A stretch of DNA of 60,928 bases from Rhodospirillaceae bacterium (GTDB lineage Bacteria > Pseudomonadota > Alphaproteobacteria > Rhodospirillales > Casp-alpha2). The stretch covers positions 1 through 60,928 of the forward strand of contig JABIPG010000122.1 of assembly GCA_018698795.1 (NCBI GenBank). Reading direction: 5' to 3'. The notes under the pieces are model-generated. The model did no database searches. It was not told the DNA's origin and saw only the letters and a list, made by a program, of their open reading frames with translations. The position numbers and the translations under genes are program-made. The first letter of the stretch is position 1; every line of letters begins with the position of its first letter. Below are positions 50,380 through 60,087 of this stretch, piece after piece.

Positions 50380-52731
50380 CTAGGTTCTAGCCTTTTCGCG
50401 GATCGCCCGCCAGACCCGTTCTGGGGTGAGCGGCATCTCCAAATCGCGCACACCTTCGTTTTTCAGAGCGTCGAGCACCGCATTGACCACCGCTGGCAGC
50501 GCACCGACGCATCCCGCCTCGCCCGATCCCTTGACGCCGAGCGGGTTTTTCTTGGTCGGGGCGCCTTCGAAGTAGCCGATCTCCATATTCGGGATCGTGT
50601 CGGCGCGAGGCAGCGCGTAGTCGCTCAACGACGCACTCAGCAATTGGCCGCTATCGGGGTCGTAAACAATGTTTTCCATCAACGCCTGGCCGATACCCTG
50701 GGCGACACCACCCATGACCTGACCGTCGGCAAGCATGGGATTGATGACGATGCCGAAGTCGTCCATCACCCAGTAGCCGTCGACATTGATTGCGCCGGTT
50801 TCCGGGTCGACCTCGACTTCGGCGGCATGGCAGCCGTTGGGAATCGAAATGATCTCGCGGGCATAAACGGTTTGCGTATCGAGCCCGTTGCCGCCTTCGC
50901 CGCCTTCAAGTCCCTCGTCAGCATCGTTGCTGTCGAAAGCCGCTTCAATGACTTCGTGGACGGTCATGGTGTGGTTGGTTGAGGCCTCAAAAAAACGACC
51001 GTCGGCAAATTCCACCTGATCGACGCTGATGCCGAACGCCTCCGCTGCGACGGCCCGGCCCTTGGTGATGATTTCTTCCGCTGCCTGCAGTACGGATGAG
51101 CCGCCGACCTCCATGTTGCGCGACCCCCCATGACCGCCGCCTATGGGTGTGGCGTTGGTGTCGGCCTGAACGAACGAAATATCATCCAGTCCCAGCCCCA
51201 ACGTGGCGGCCAGAATTTGCGACAGCGATGTTTCAATGCCCATGCCGGTGGAATGCGCGCCGGTCGCCAGTTGGACTGTGCCGTCACGATTGAAGGTGAC
51301 GCCGGTGTGTTCTTTCGGCCCACCGCCGGTGCACTCCAGATAGGGTGCGATGGCAAACCCGCGCCGGAGCCCTTTGGCCTCGCTGGCCGCAATTCGCGCC
51401 TCATAGCCAGGCCTGTCGCTCATCTCCAGGGTGCGTTCGAACAGATGCGGAAAATCGCCGCAATCGACGTCTAGGTTCATGGATGTCTTGAGCGGCAATT
51501 CATCGGGCCGCAGCAGGTTTTTGCGACGCAGTTCCACCGGGTCCATGCCGATTTCGCGCGCTGCATGCTCGATGATGCGTTCCGTCTGATAGGTGGCTTC
51601 GGGCCGGCCCGCGCCACGGTAGGGATCCATCAGCATGGTATTGGTGAAGACGCCGGTGCCCGTATAGTACATGGCAGGAAAACGGTATGGACCGCCTTGT
51701 GTACGGGCAGAGCCGCCGGTGATGGTGAACGGCCCCACGGTGGCACAAAAGGCGCCGATACCGCCAAGGCTGTCAGTGCGGAGCGCGCGGAACGTGCCGT
51801 CCGCATCCAGTGCCAGCGACACTGTGCTGGATTGCCCGCGCCCGTGCGTATCGGCCAAAAAAGCCTCGGTGCGGTTGGCGATCCATTTTACCGGACGCTT
51901 CAGTTCGCGTGCCGCATGCAGCAACAACGCGGGTTCGCCGTAGATGCCGTTCTTGGCGCCGAAACCGCCGCCCACATCGGGGGCCACGTGATGCAGCTTG
52001 CCGGCATCGATCTTCAATACGTCGCCCGCAAAGGCGGAGCGGTTTGCGTGAATGTTTTGTGATGAATTATGCAGCGTGAAGCCGTCTGTGCCGGGGTCGT
52101 AGTCCGCCACCGCACCGCGCGGCTCCATCGGTACGGAGGTGACGCGATTGTTGACCACATGCAGCGTGACCACGTGGTCGGCGTCGGCAAAGGCTTTCTC
52201 GACGCCGTCTTTGTCGCCCAGTTCAAAGTCCAGGCAGAAGTTGCCCGCGATATCGTCCCACAGTTGCGGCGCGCCTTCGGCGGCGGCCGCCGCCGCGTCG
52301 GTGACGGCGTCCAACGTGCCGTAGTCGACATCGATCAGCTCCATGGCGTCCAGCACCAATGCCGGCGTTTCCGCCACCACCAGAGCGACTTCCTGGCCGA
52401 CATAGCGCACTCGGTCGATAGCAAGGCAATGGCGCGGCGGTTGATTGAGCGGCGTGCCGTCGATTTTGGTTTTGACGCCCGAGCGTGTCGAGATCGAACC
52501 ATACCCAGCGGCCTGCCAGTCGGCGCCGGTGACAACCAGCAACACGCCCTCCAAGGCCAAGGCTTCAGTGGCATCGATGCCATTGATTACCGCGTGCGCG
52601 TGGGGCGAGCGCAAAACACCGGCATAGGCTTGGCCATCCAAATTGACGTCGCCGACGTAGCGGCCCGCACCGGTGAGGAACCGGTGGTCTTCGCGCCGGC
52701 GGACCGATTGGCCGATCTCAACTGTTTCCAT
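50380..52731 (-). CDS. Xanthine dehydrogenase/CoxL-family molybdopterin-binding large subunit
   Basis: RREDHRFLTGAGRYVGDV, VDVDYGTLDAVTDA, DVGGGFGAKNGIYGEPALLLHAAREL, PYRGAGRPEA, GSGEAGCVGALPAVVNAVLDAL. Confidence 0.95.
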   Translation of the reverse strand: METVEIGQSVRRREDHRFLTGAGRYVGDVNLDGQAYAGVLRSPHAHAVINGIDATEALALEGVLLVVTGADWQAAGYGSISTRSGVKTKIDGTPLNQPPRHCLAIDRVRYVGQEVALVVAETPALVLDAMELIDVDYGTLDAVTDAAAAAAEGAPQLWDDIAGNFCLDFELGDKDGVEKAFADADHVVTLHVVNNRVTSVPMEPRGAVADYDPGTDGFTLHNSSQNIHANRSAFAGDVLKIDAGKLHHVAPDVGGGFGAKNGIYGEPALLLHAARELKRPVKWIANRTEAFLADTHGRGQSSTVSLALDADGTFRALRTDSLGGIGAFCATVGPFTITGGSARTQGGPYRFPAMYYTGTGVFTNTMLMDPYRGAGRPEATYQTERIIEHAAREIGMDPVELRRKNLLRPDELPLKTSMNLDVDCGDFPHLFERTLEMSDRPGYEARIAASEAKGLRRGFAIAPYLECTGGGPKEHTGVTFNRDGTVQLATGAHSTGMGIETSLSQILAATLGLGLDDISFVQADTNATPIGGGHGGSRNMEVGGSSVLQAAEEIITKGRAVAAEAFGISVDQVEFADGRFFEASTNHTMTVHEVIEAAFDSNDADEGLEGGEGGNGLDTQTVYAREIISIPNGCHAAEVEVDPETGAINVDGYWVMDDFGIVINPMLADGQVMGGVAQGIGQALMENIVYDPDSGQLLSASLSDYALPRADTIPNMEIGYFEGAPTKKNPLGVKGSGEAGCVGALPAVVNAVLDALKNEGVRDLEMPLTPERVWRAIREKART

Positions 52732-52742
52732 GCCGGTGCTCC

Positions 52743-53537
52743 TCAGGCCACGCGTTTCACTGCGCGTCCGGCCAAAACGCCGACTAGATGCGCGCGGTAT
52801 TCGGCGGAGGCATGGATGTCGGTGTTCAAACCGTCCGGATCAATGCTGATGCCTTCAAGGGCACCGGGCCTGAAGTCTGCTGCTAGCGCGTGTTCCATCT
52901 CCGTGGCCCGAAACGCGCAGGGTCCAGCGCCGGTCACGGCGACACGCACGGTGGCGCCGGTGCGGCAAACCATGACCCCGGCCAGCGCGAAGCGTGACGC
53001 CGGGTTTTCGAATTTCTCATAAGCCGCCGCATCGGCGACGGGGAAATCAACGGCAGTGATCAACTCGCCTTCGTCGAGTGCGGTCTCGAACAGGTTGATG
53101 AAGAAGTCGTCGGCGATAATCTCGCGTCTGTTGGTGCGCACCGTGGCATTGAGGCCGAGCACGGCGGCTGGGTAGTCGGCGGCGGGGTCGCTGTTGGCAA
53201 TCGAGCCACCGATGGTGCCGCGATTGCGCACATGCGGATCACCGATCCGCCCAGCCAGTTCGGCCAGCGCGGGAATGGCGCCGCGCACGGCATCGGATGC
53301 GGCGACGGCGGCGTGTGGCGTCATGGCGCCGACGGAGACGACGCCGCTATCTACGCAAATACCGTTGAGCGTTTCGATGGCGCCGAGATCGATAACATCG
53401 GACGGCATGGCCAGACGCTGCTTCATTACCGGGATCATGGTTTGGCCGCCGGCCATGAATTGACCGTCGTCGCTACCCTCGAAGGTTTCCAGTGCGGCGT
53501 CTAAGGATGCGGGTTTGTGATAATTGAAATCGTACAC
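52743..53537 (-). CDS. FAD-binding CoxM-type subunit
   Basis: VYDFNYHKPASLDAALETFEGSDDGQFMAGGQTMIPVMKQRLAMP, RNRGTIGGSIANSDPAADYPAAVLGL; GTG start at 53537. Confidence 0.94.
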   Translation of the reverse strand: MYDFNYHKPASLDAALETFEGSDDGQFMAGGQTMIPVMKQRLAMPSDVIDLGAIETLNGICVDSGVVSVGAMTPHAAVAASDAVRGAIPALAELAGRIGDPHVRNRGTIGGSIANSDPAADYPAAVLGLNATVRTNRREIIADDFFINLFETALDEGELITAVDFPVADAAAYEKFENPASRFALAGVMVCRTGATVRVAVTGAGPCAFRATEMEHALAADFRPGALEGISIDPDGLNTDIHASAEYRAHLVGVLAGRAVKRVA

Positions 53538-53538
53538 G

Positions 53539-54012
53539 TTACGCGCCCTCCCGCATGGCCTTGGCGCCGTCGAGGATCGACTTGACGATGTTTTGGTAGC
53601 CCGTGCAGCGGCACAAGTTGCCTTCCAGGCCTTCGCGTACGTCGCGCTCGGTTGGGTCCGGGTTGTCGGCAACCAGTGCCAGTGCCGTCATCACCATGCC
53701 CGGCGTACAAAAGCCGCACTGCAGGCCGTGATTGTCACGAAACGCTTCTTGCATGGGGTGCAGGGTATCTCCATCCGCGACGCTCTCGATGGTCGCCACG
53801 TTCGAGCCTTCGGCCTGCAAGGCCAGCATGGCGCAGGACTTCATCGAAACGCCGTCGACGTGCACCGTGCAAGCGCCGCATTGGCTGGTGTCGCACCCGA
53901 CGTGTGTCCCGGTGAGGCTTAAATGCTCGCGCAAGAAATCCACCAACAATGTGCGGCCTTCAACGTCACCGCTGATGGCCTTGCCGTTCACGGTCATGGA
54001 AACGGTGGGCAT
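53539..54012 (-). CDS. (2Fe-2S)-binding CoxS-type subunit
   Basis: [60 protein letters not shown]. Confidence 0.96.
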   Translation of the reverse strand: MPTVSMTVNGKAISGDVEGRTLLVDFLREHLSLTGTHVGCDTSQCGACTVHVDGVSMKSCAMLALQAEGSNVATIESVADGDTLHPMQEAFRDNHGLQCGFCTPGMVMTALALVADNPDPTERDVREGLEGNLCRCTGYQNIVKSILDGAKAMREGA

Positions 54013-54157
54013 GTTTGTTCTTCCTCTCTCTCCGGGTCCGCCGCCAATCTAGCGCAACCGGCCCCATCGGGAAAAGCCGTGAAAAGCATTGCGTGAAATG
54101 CCGTGCAACATTATCTGTTTTCTCCATTGAGGAATTTCAAGCGTGGGAGCCAAACGC

Positions 54158-54748
54158 ATGAAGATGACCGACGAGATCAGAATCGAAGCGTCGCGTGAAA
54201 AGGTATTCGCCGCGCTGAACGATCCAGACATTCTGCGTCAGGCGATTCCCGGCTGCCAGGAACTCGACCAGATCTCCGATACGGAGTTGACCGCGACCGT
54301 GCAGGCCAAAGTCGGTCCGGTGAAAGCCAAGTTCAAGGGTCAGGTGACGCTATCCGACATCGTGCCGCCGGAAAGCTACGTTATATCCGGTGAAGGCAAG
54401 GGTGGCGCGGCTGGCTTTGCCAAGGGTGGCGCCAAGGTGACCCTGGCCGAGGACGGCAGCGCCACCATTTTGACTTACGAGGTCGACGCCGAAGTCGGCG
54501 GCAAGCTGGCACAGATCGGCAACCGGCTGATCGAGGGGACATCGAAGAAACTGGCGGGTGAATTTTTTGAAGCCTTCTCCGCACTGGTTTCCGAGGCTGG
54601 ACCGCAGATTGACGCCGACACGGCAACCGCGCCCGCCCCCGAGCCTGCGAGTGAAACCACTAAGGCGCCGGGCGGCATATCGCCTTGGGTATGGATGATC
54701 GGCGGCGGTATCGCCATCATTTTGGGTATTTGGCTACTGAGCCAATAA
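54158..54748 (+). CDS. CoxG-like SRPBCC family protein with C-terminal TM helix
   Basis: REKVFAALNDPDILRQAIPGCQELDQISDTELTATVQAKVGPVKAKFKGQVTLSD; WVWMIGGGIAIILGIWLLSQ. Confidence 0.9.
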   Translation: MKMTDEIRIEASREKVFAALNDPDILRQAIPGCQELDQISDTELTATVQAKVGPVKAKFKGQVTLSDIVPPESYVISGEGKGGAAGFAKGGAKVTLAEDGSATILTYEVDAEVGGKLAQIGNRLIEGTSKKLAGEFFEAFSALVSEAGPQIDADTATAPAPEPASETTKAPGGISPWVWMIGGGIAIILGIWLLSQ

Positions 54749-55795
54749 TCAACCTGATTTTCGCAGCGCCTGGGTGATTTGCGCCAGCGCCGAAAGCGCG
54801 ATTTCCGCCGGGTTCTGCGCCCCGATATCGAGCCCTACCGGTGCGTGGATACGCGCGATCTGATCTTCCGCAACGTCGGCATTGCGCAAACGGTGCAGCC
54901 TGGCCGCATGGGTTTTTTTGCTGCCGAGCGAGCCGATATAGAAGGCCGGACTGGCGAAAGCAGCGAGCAGCGCCGGGTCGTCCAGTTTGGGGTCGTGGCT
55001 CAGCGTGACGATGGCGGTGCGGCTATCGGGCGCTAAGTCTTCGAGCGCCGTTGACGGCCAGCGCCGGTCAAGCTTGATGCCGGGGAAGCGCTCCGGCGTG
55101 CTCCAGGTGTCGCGCGGGTCGATGACGGTCACGTCGTAGCCGGTGCGTGCGGCCATTTCCGCCAGGGCCTGCGCAATATGCACGGCGCCGACGATCAACA
55201 TTCGCAGGTGCGGATTGTAAACCCGTGCAAACAACGGCGCGCCGTTTTGATCATCGAGCATGCCGCTGCGGTCGGCGGCGAAACGCTCTGCCAACGCATC
55301 GGTTTGCGTGGCCGTTGGCTGCAGCTCACCCATGGAAACAGTATGATCGGCCCACAATGCGAGAGTTCCGGTTTCCGGATCGCTCAGCAGTGCCGCTTGT
55401 TGTCCGGATGCTTTCGCACCCTCAAGCGCGTTGAGGACTGCGGATGCCGCATCATTGATATTGCTAACGAAGACCGACACCTTGCCGCCGCATGCCAGCC
55501 CGACCCGCCAGGCGTCTTCATTGGCGATGCCGAAATCCAGCGTCTTGCAGGTGCCGCCCCGGATACACGCGAGCGCCTCGGTCACCACCTCTCCCTCAAT
55601 GCAGCCCCCCGAGACCGATCCTTCAAACGCACCGTCGTCTCGAATGATCAAATGGCTGCCCACCGGGCACGGCGACGAGCCCCATGTGCGCACCACCGTG
55701 GCCAAGGCGACGCCGTAACCTTCGGCGCGCCAAGTAACGGCTTGCGCGGTGAGCGGAGAGGTCGCGGCGGTTTCGGTTTCCGTGGGTAACGACAT
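54749..55795 (-). CDS. XdhC/CoxF-like protein
   Basis: VRTWGSSPCPVGSHLIIRDDGAFEGSVSGGCIEGEVV, YIGSLGSKKTHAARLHRL. Confidence 0.93.
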   Translation of the reverse strand: MSLPTETETAATSPLTAQAVTWRAEGYGVALATVVRTWGSSPCPVGSHLIIRDDGAFEGSVSGGCIEGEVVTEALACIRGGTCKTLDFGIANEDAWRVGLACGGKVSVFVSNINDAASAVLNALEGAKASGQQAALLSDPETGTLALWADHTVSMGELQPTATQTDALAERFAADRSGMLDDQNGAPLFARVYNPHLRMLIVGAVHIAQALAEMAARTGYDVTVIDPRDTWSTPERFPGIKLDRRWPSTALEDLAPDSRTAIVTLSHDPKLDDPALLAAFASPAFYIGSLGSKKTHAARLHRLRNADVAEDQIARIHAPVGLDIGAQNPAEIALSALAQITQALRKSG

Positions 55796-55893
55796 GACGG
55801 TTCCCTCAAGCAAATTTCCGCACCAGCAAACCAAATCCGAAAGCTCGAACCAAGCCCTTTCCGAACGGGCTGTCGTCGTGGTTAGTTAGAGAC

Positions 55894-56490
55894 ATGGAAG
55901 ACACCGCAACAAATGGCCCTTTCCAAATTGCCGCACTGGTGCTCGCCGGTGGGCTGTCGCGCCGCTCGGGTGCGGTCAATAAGCTGTTGGCCGATGTAGG
56001 TGGCCGCCCCATGGTGTCGGCTGTGGCGGCGATGGCTGTGGCGGCGGGGGTGTCGCGTGTGATTGTGGTGAGCGGGCACGATGCGGCTGCGGTCGAGGCC
56101 GCGGTGGCTAACACAAGCGCCGAATGTATCCACAATCCGGAGTTCCATGAAGGCATGGCGTCTTCGATCCGTCATGGCATCGCGGCGTTGGACGATGGCA
56201 TCGATGGAGTCTTGATCTGTCTGGGGGACATGCCGTGGGTCGCCGCCTCGACGCTTGTGGCGCTGGCGGAGGCCTACGATCCCGATGCCGCGCACGAGAT
56301 TTGCCGACCCATGCATGATGGTAAGCCCGGCAACCCCGTATTATTCGGCAGGCGCCATTTCCCCGCTCTGAGCGCGCTGCAGGGCGACCAAGGCGGTAAG
56401 GGTTTGCTCCGACAGAATGCCGACGTGGTTTTCAACGTTGCCGTCAATGACGCGGGCATATTCCGTGATTTGGATGTTGTCGCGTCATAG
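55894..56490 (+). CDS. MobA/MocA-like molybdenum cofactor nucleotidyltransferase
   Basis: LVLAGGLSRRSGAVNKLLADVGGRPMV, LICLGDMPWV, GNPVLFGRRHFPAL. Confidence 0.9.
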   Translation: MEDTATNGPFQIAALVLAGGLSRRSGAVNKLLADVGGRPMVSAVAAMAVAAGVSRVIVVSGHDAAAVEAAVANTSAECIHNPEFHEGMASSIRHGIAALDDGIDGVLICLGDMPWVAASTLVALAEAYDPDAAHEICRPMHDGKPGNPVLFGRRHFPALSALQGDQGGKGLLRQNADVVFNVAVNDAGIFRDLDVVAS

Positions 56491-56506
56491 GCCGTTGCAA
56501 TTGGGG

Positions 56507-56998
56507 CTAGCGGGAACTGGTTTTTTCGTCGAAGGCTTTCAGATTATCCAGAAGCTTGCCAAGCAGATGCAGAATGCTGGCCTGGTCGTCGTCGGACAGC
56601 CCTTGCAAGACATCTTCATAGTATTCGAAAATTTCCGGCAGCAAGCGCTTCTCCCAAAGCGCGCGGCCCTCAGGCGTCAGCTGAATGCGCCGAGAGCGGC
56701 CATCAACGCTGTCGCGGGTGCGTTCAGTGTAGCCATGTTTTTCCAGCCGTGACAGCACACCGGTCAGGTTTTGGCGACTGACCAACAAAAACTCGGCCAA
56801 CTCGCCGACTGTCATTCCCGAATTTGCGGTTTCACGCGACAGCGCGCCCAGCACGGCCCATTGCTGGGTGGTGGCGCCGTGTTCCTCGACCGCGCGGGTG
56901 CCCGTTTTGTGCATCATGTTGGCGCACTGAAACAGCCGGAAAAACAGCCGGTTGCCGAGCTCGGCGGAAGTCGTTTGATTGGTTTTTATAGTGCCCAT
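56507..56998 (-). CDS. MarR-family transcriptional regulator
   Basis: TTQQWAVLGALSRETANSGMTVGELAEFLLVSRQNLTGVLSRLEKHGYTERTRDSVDGRSRRIQLTPEG. Confidence 0.93.
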   Translation of the reverse strand: MGTIKTNQTTSAELGNRLFFRLFQCANMMHKTGTRAVEEHGATTQQWAVLGALSRETANSGMTVGELAEFLLVSRQNLTGVLSRLEKHGYTERTRDSVDGRSRRIQLTPEGRALWEKRLLPEIFEYYEDVLQGLSDDDQASILHLLGKLLDNLKAFDEKTSSR

Positions 56999-57124
56999 GT
57001 CGCGGTTATCTTGGGTTTTGCATGAACCCAAGTCAACGCCGCCGCTTTTGATGCTATGCCACGCCCGCATGCGCCTCAAACAAATCCGAGCCTAGCGACG
57101 AACTCGCTAAGCCCTTGAATTGAA

Positions 57125-57169
57125 TGGTGGAGCCGGACGGAATCGAACCGACGACCTCTACAATGCAAT
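57125..57169 (-). other. Truncated tRNA-Ala 3' fragment (candidate attachment site)
   Basis: RC: ATTGCATTGTAGAGGTCGTCGGTTCGATTCCGTCCGGCTCCACCA. Intact T-arm, 3' acceptor strand and CCA; no 5' half, and AGATG cannot pair with TGTAG. Confidence 0.75.
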
Positions 57170-57463
57170 CATCTCAATTCGTCCCATGGGTGCTGACGTC
57201 AGACAACTACACCCCCGATGGCTCGTTTAGATTGGGATATCGTTGTGGTATTGACGCGGGTCCTTCTGACGATTTTCAAAGTAATGCGGGGCGGCAGCGC
57301 GACGCGCGCGCGACACCAGGAAAGTTTTCTGGAGTTCGTTTTATTATTTGTTTTTCGAATCGTGCGCCATTTAGTTTTGCTAATCGAGCATCTGGTGAGT
57401 ATTCCGCTTTGGGGCAGGAACCGGAAGGTTCTTATACACGAAGAAGGGTCTGAGTTTGACCCA

Positions 57464-57607
57464 GGCTGTGTAAAAACGAGTCTTCGGCAGAAAATGCGAA
57501 AGATTGATTCTCATATGCGTCACTCAAAATAATATTGATTCGCCGCCGCCCTCTTTCTAATTCGAATATTTCACAAACAGCCTTAACCCGAACGTTTTTA
57601 CACAACC
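57464..57607. mobile_element. MITE-like 144-bp element
   Basis: Terminal IRs GGCTGTGTAAAAACG / CGTTTTTACACAACC (14/15) flanked by 8-bp near-direct repeats TTGACCCA / TAGACCCA; no internal ORF. Confidence 0.6.
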
Positions 57608-57611
57608 TAGA

Positions 57612-57655
57612 CCCAAAGCGGACATCAGTTATCTCAGTGTGATGTCTGCTTTGGG
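57612..57655. repeat. 16-bp-arm hairpin
   Basis: CCCAAAGCGGACATCA, 12-nt loop, TGATGTCTGCTTTGGG; one mismatch. Confidence 0.75.
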
Positions 57656-57716
57656 ATCCGTTTCCGAGTTATTTGGTAATCGAGCCTACGCTGCCGCAAA
57701 GCGCCAGGAATCGACA

Positions 57717-58640
57717 TCACCCAAATTGTCCGCCAAAAACCTCCTTGCGTGCGGTTCTGTAACCTTTGATCGTTTTCGCAAGGACGTTCCGAGACTCGTC
57801 CTGCAGCTCCACCAAGGGCAGTCGAACTTTTTCAGATATCAGGCCGTCCATCGCCATGGAACATTTGACGGCGGAGGGACTGCATTCGATAAACATAGCG
57901 GCAGCAATCGGCGCCATCAGGTCATGGAGCGCGCATGCCCGTTCGTTTTCGCTGCTCCGCCATGCATCGTAGAGGGCAACGCAGAGTTCCGGGTCGTAAT
58001 TGGAAAGCACGCTGGTCAGGCCGGACGCCCCGAGGGAAAAAAACGGTAGTGCCAAGGCATCGTCACCACAGTGAACGATAAAACCTGGCTCGCAAAGTGC
58101 CTTCAGTGCCGTCACCCGCAGAGGGTCGCCACCGGCTTCCTTGATGCCGACAATATTACGCCGTGAGCGCGAAAGCGCGGCAACGGTATCCGCCTCTATA
58201 GCCATGCCGGTGCGGCCCGGCACGCTATAGAGGACATTGTCGATATCGGCGCAATCGGCCACGGCTTCGAAATGAGCGACAATTCCCTTCTGCGACGGTT
58301 TGTTGTAATAAGGTGATACTAGCAACACCCCGTCGACACCCACTTCAGCGGCGCGCTTTGTTGCCTTGATCGCCTTGTCGGTGGCATTGGAACCAGTGCC
58401 GGCCAATACATAGGCCTTACCATCAACGCGTTTCACGGTGCGTTCAATAATCGCAAGTGCTTCGTCTTCCGATAGGGTGGCCGCCTCGCCAGTCGTACCG
58501 ACCGGCACCAGCCCTGCTATATTTGCCGCGAGTTGGCGTTCGATCAAGGCATCGAAGTTTTTCCAATCGATCTCGCCGTTATCATGAAACGGTGTCACGA
58601 TGGCGGTAAAAATGCCGTTCAGGCGTTCAGTGTTCGTCAT
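57717..58640 (-). CDS. DHDPS (DapA) family protein
   Basis: GIFTAIVTPFHDNGEIDWKNF, LVPVGTTGEAATLSEDE, VSPYYNKPSQKGIVAHF, VPGRTGMAIEADTVAALS, NIVGIKEAGGD. Confidence 0.9.
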   Translation of the reverse strand: MTNTERLNGIFTAIVTPFHDNGEIDWKNFDALIERQLAANIAGLVPVGTTGEAATLSEDEALAIIERTVKRVDGKAYVLAGTGSNATDKAIKATKRAAEVGVDGVLLVSPYYNKPSQKGIVAHFEAVADCADIDNVLYSVPGRTGMAIEADTVAALSRSRRNIVGIKEAGGDPLRVTALKALCEPGFIVHCGDDALALPFFSLGASGLTSVLSNYDPELCVALYDAWRSSENERACALHDLMAPIAAAMFIECSPSAVKCSMAMDGLISEKVRLPLVELQDESRNVLAKTIKGYRTARKEVFGGQFG

Positions 58641-58671
58641 CTATTAGGTCCTTTTGGAAAGAAAATACGGG

Positions 58672-60087
58672 TCAGTCGATCACGACTTTGGTTTCGCTCA
58701 TTTCGCGAATGGCAATGCGGATCCCCTCTCGCCCGAGGCCAGATTTCTTAACGCCACCGAACGGCACATGTTCGGCCCTGAAATCCGGCCCCTCATTGAT
58801 CATCACGCCGCCGACCTGCAACTGACGGGAGAACTTCCTGATCTCTCGGTGGTCATTTGAGTAAATCCCCGCCTGCAGCCCGAAGCCGCTGCGATTAACT
58901 TCCTCGATAGCCGCATCGGAATCGGTAAACGTACGAATTGCCAGTACGGGACCGAAGGTCTCCGTTCGAATCAATTTGGCCCGTTCGTCCACGTGATCGA
59001 TCACCGTCGGCGCGACCATGGTGCCGATTCGATTGCCGCCAGTGAGGATGCGTCCGCCGAGGCTGACGGCTTCTTTCAAACGGGCCTCGATTTCAGCGGC
59101 TGCCATTTCGTCGATAACCGGGCCCATATCAATGCCCGACTGCTTGGGATCGCCCTCCTTGACGGCGGCGACGCCTTCGAGAAGGTAATCGAGAAAGGCT
59201 GCCTTGATATCCTCATGTACATAGAGTTTCTTCACCGCCGCACAGCTTTGCCCCGCGATCTCGAAACGCTGGGCGATGGCGGTTTTCGCCGCCGCCGCCA
59301 AATCGGCGTCCGGGAGGACGAACATTGGGTCATTGCCGCCAAGCTCCATCAAACAGCGCACCAGTCCGCTGGCTTGCTTCAAGGCCAAACCCGCATGCGG
59401 CCCACCGGTAAAACTCAGCAGATCGATATCCGATTGCGCCAATGCCAAGGCCGCCTCGGCATCGCCGTGGACAACCTGCACAAGGTCTCGGGGAATGCCA
59501 GCTTCATGGCAGAGATCCACCACATGCTGGGCGGCCAAGGGCGCTTTTGGTGAAGGTTTCACCACGACCGCGTTGCCTGCCGCCAGAGCCGGTCCGAGTT
59601 TGTGGCAAAATAAATTAACCGGATAATTAAACGGCGTAATTGCCGCGACGACACCGGTCGGCACATAGGTGACGACGGCTTCACGGTCAACTCCACCCTC
59701 AACGATGCCACAATGCAGGACCTCACCATCAAGGAACGTTGCGGCGTCACCGGACAGACGCAACGTGTTCTGTGCCCGTGTGATTTCACGTCTAGCCTCG
59801 CCAATGGTCTTGCCTACCTCTGCGCAGACGGTAGTGGCCAGCATCTCCTCGTCTCGCTTGAATAAGGCAACGAGCCGCTCAAGCAGTGCCCGGCGCTCAT
59901 ATGGGGTGGAGTGGCGAAATTCCGCGGCAGCCGGATGCGCGCGCGCGACTGTTTTTTGAATTTCCGACGGATCAGTGGCGGTCAGGGTTGATATCCGTGA
60001 GCCGTCGAACGGATCGACGACATCGAACGGGTTTTCCATATTGACGACCGTTTTGATGGCCGTTGCAAGATTTGCATGTGTCTTCAT
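58672..60087 (-). CDS. NAD(P)-dependent aldehyde dehydrogenase
   Basis: GVVAAITPFNYPVNLFCHKLGPALAAGNAVVVKPSPKAPL, MELGGNDPMFVL, GQSCAAVKKLYV; ATG 60087. Confidence 0.93.
   Translation of the reverse strand: MKTHANLATAIKTVVNMENPFDVVDPFDGSRISTLTATDPSEIQKTVARAHPAAAEFRHSTPYERRALLERLVALFKRDEEMLATTVCAEVGKTIGEARREITRAQNTLRLSGDAATFLDGEVLHCGIVEGGVDREAVVTYVPTGVVAAITPFNYPVNLFCHKLGPALAAGNAVVVKPSPKAPLAAQHVVDLCHEAGIPRDLVQVVHGDAEAALALAQSDIDLLSFTGGPHAGLALKQASGLVRCLMELGGNDPMFVLPDADLAAAAKTAIAQRFEIAGQSCAAVKKLYVHEDIKAAFLDYLLEGVAAVKEGDPKQSGIDMGPVIDEMAAAEIEARLKEAVSLGGRILTGGNRIGTMVAPTVIDHVDERAKLIRTETFGPVLAIRTFTDSDAAIEEVNRSGFGLQAGIYSNDHREIRKFSRQLQVGGVMINEGPDFRAEHVPFGGVKKSGLGREGIRIAIREMSETKVVID

Noticed and set aside
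52069-53022. 317-aa plus-strand ORF
   Set aside because: Antisense to well-supported CoxL/CoxM genes; no recognisable domain.
50380-54012. Aerobic CO dehydrogenase (form I)
   Set aside because: The large-subunit loop is PYRGAGR, not the form I AYRCSFR motif.
57124-57453. 109-aa ORF starting MVEPDGIEPTTSTMQ
   Set aside because: The N-terminus is the translated antisense of a tRNA-Ala 3' end, a known spurious-ORF signature.
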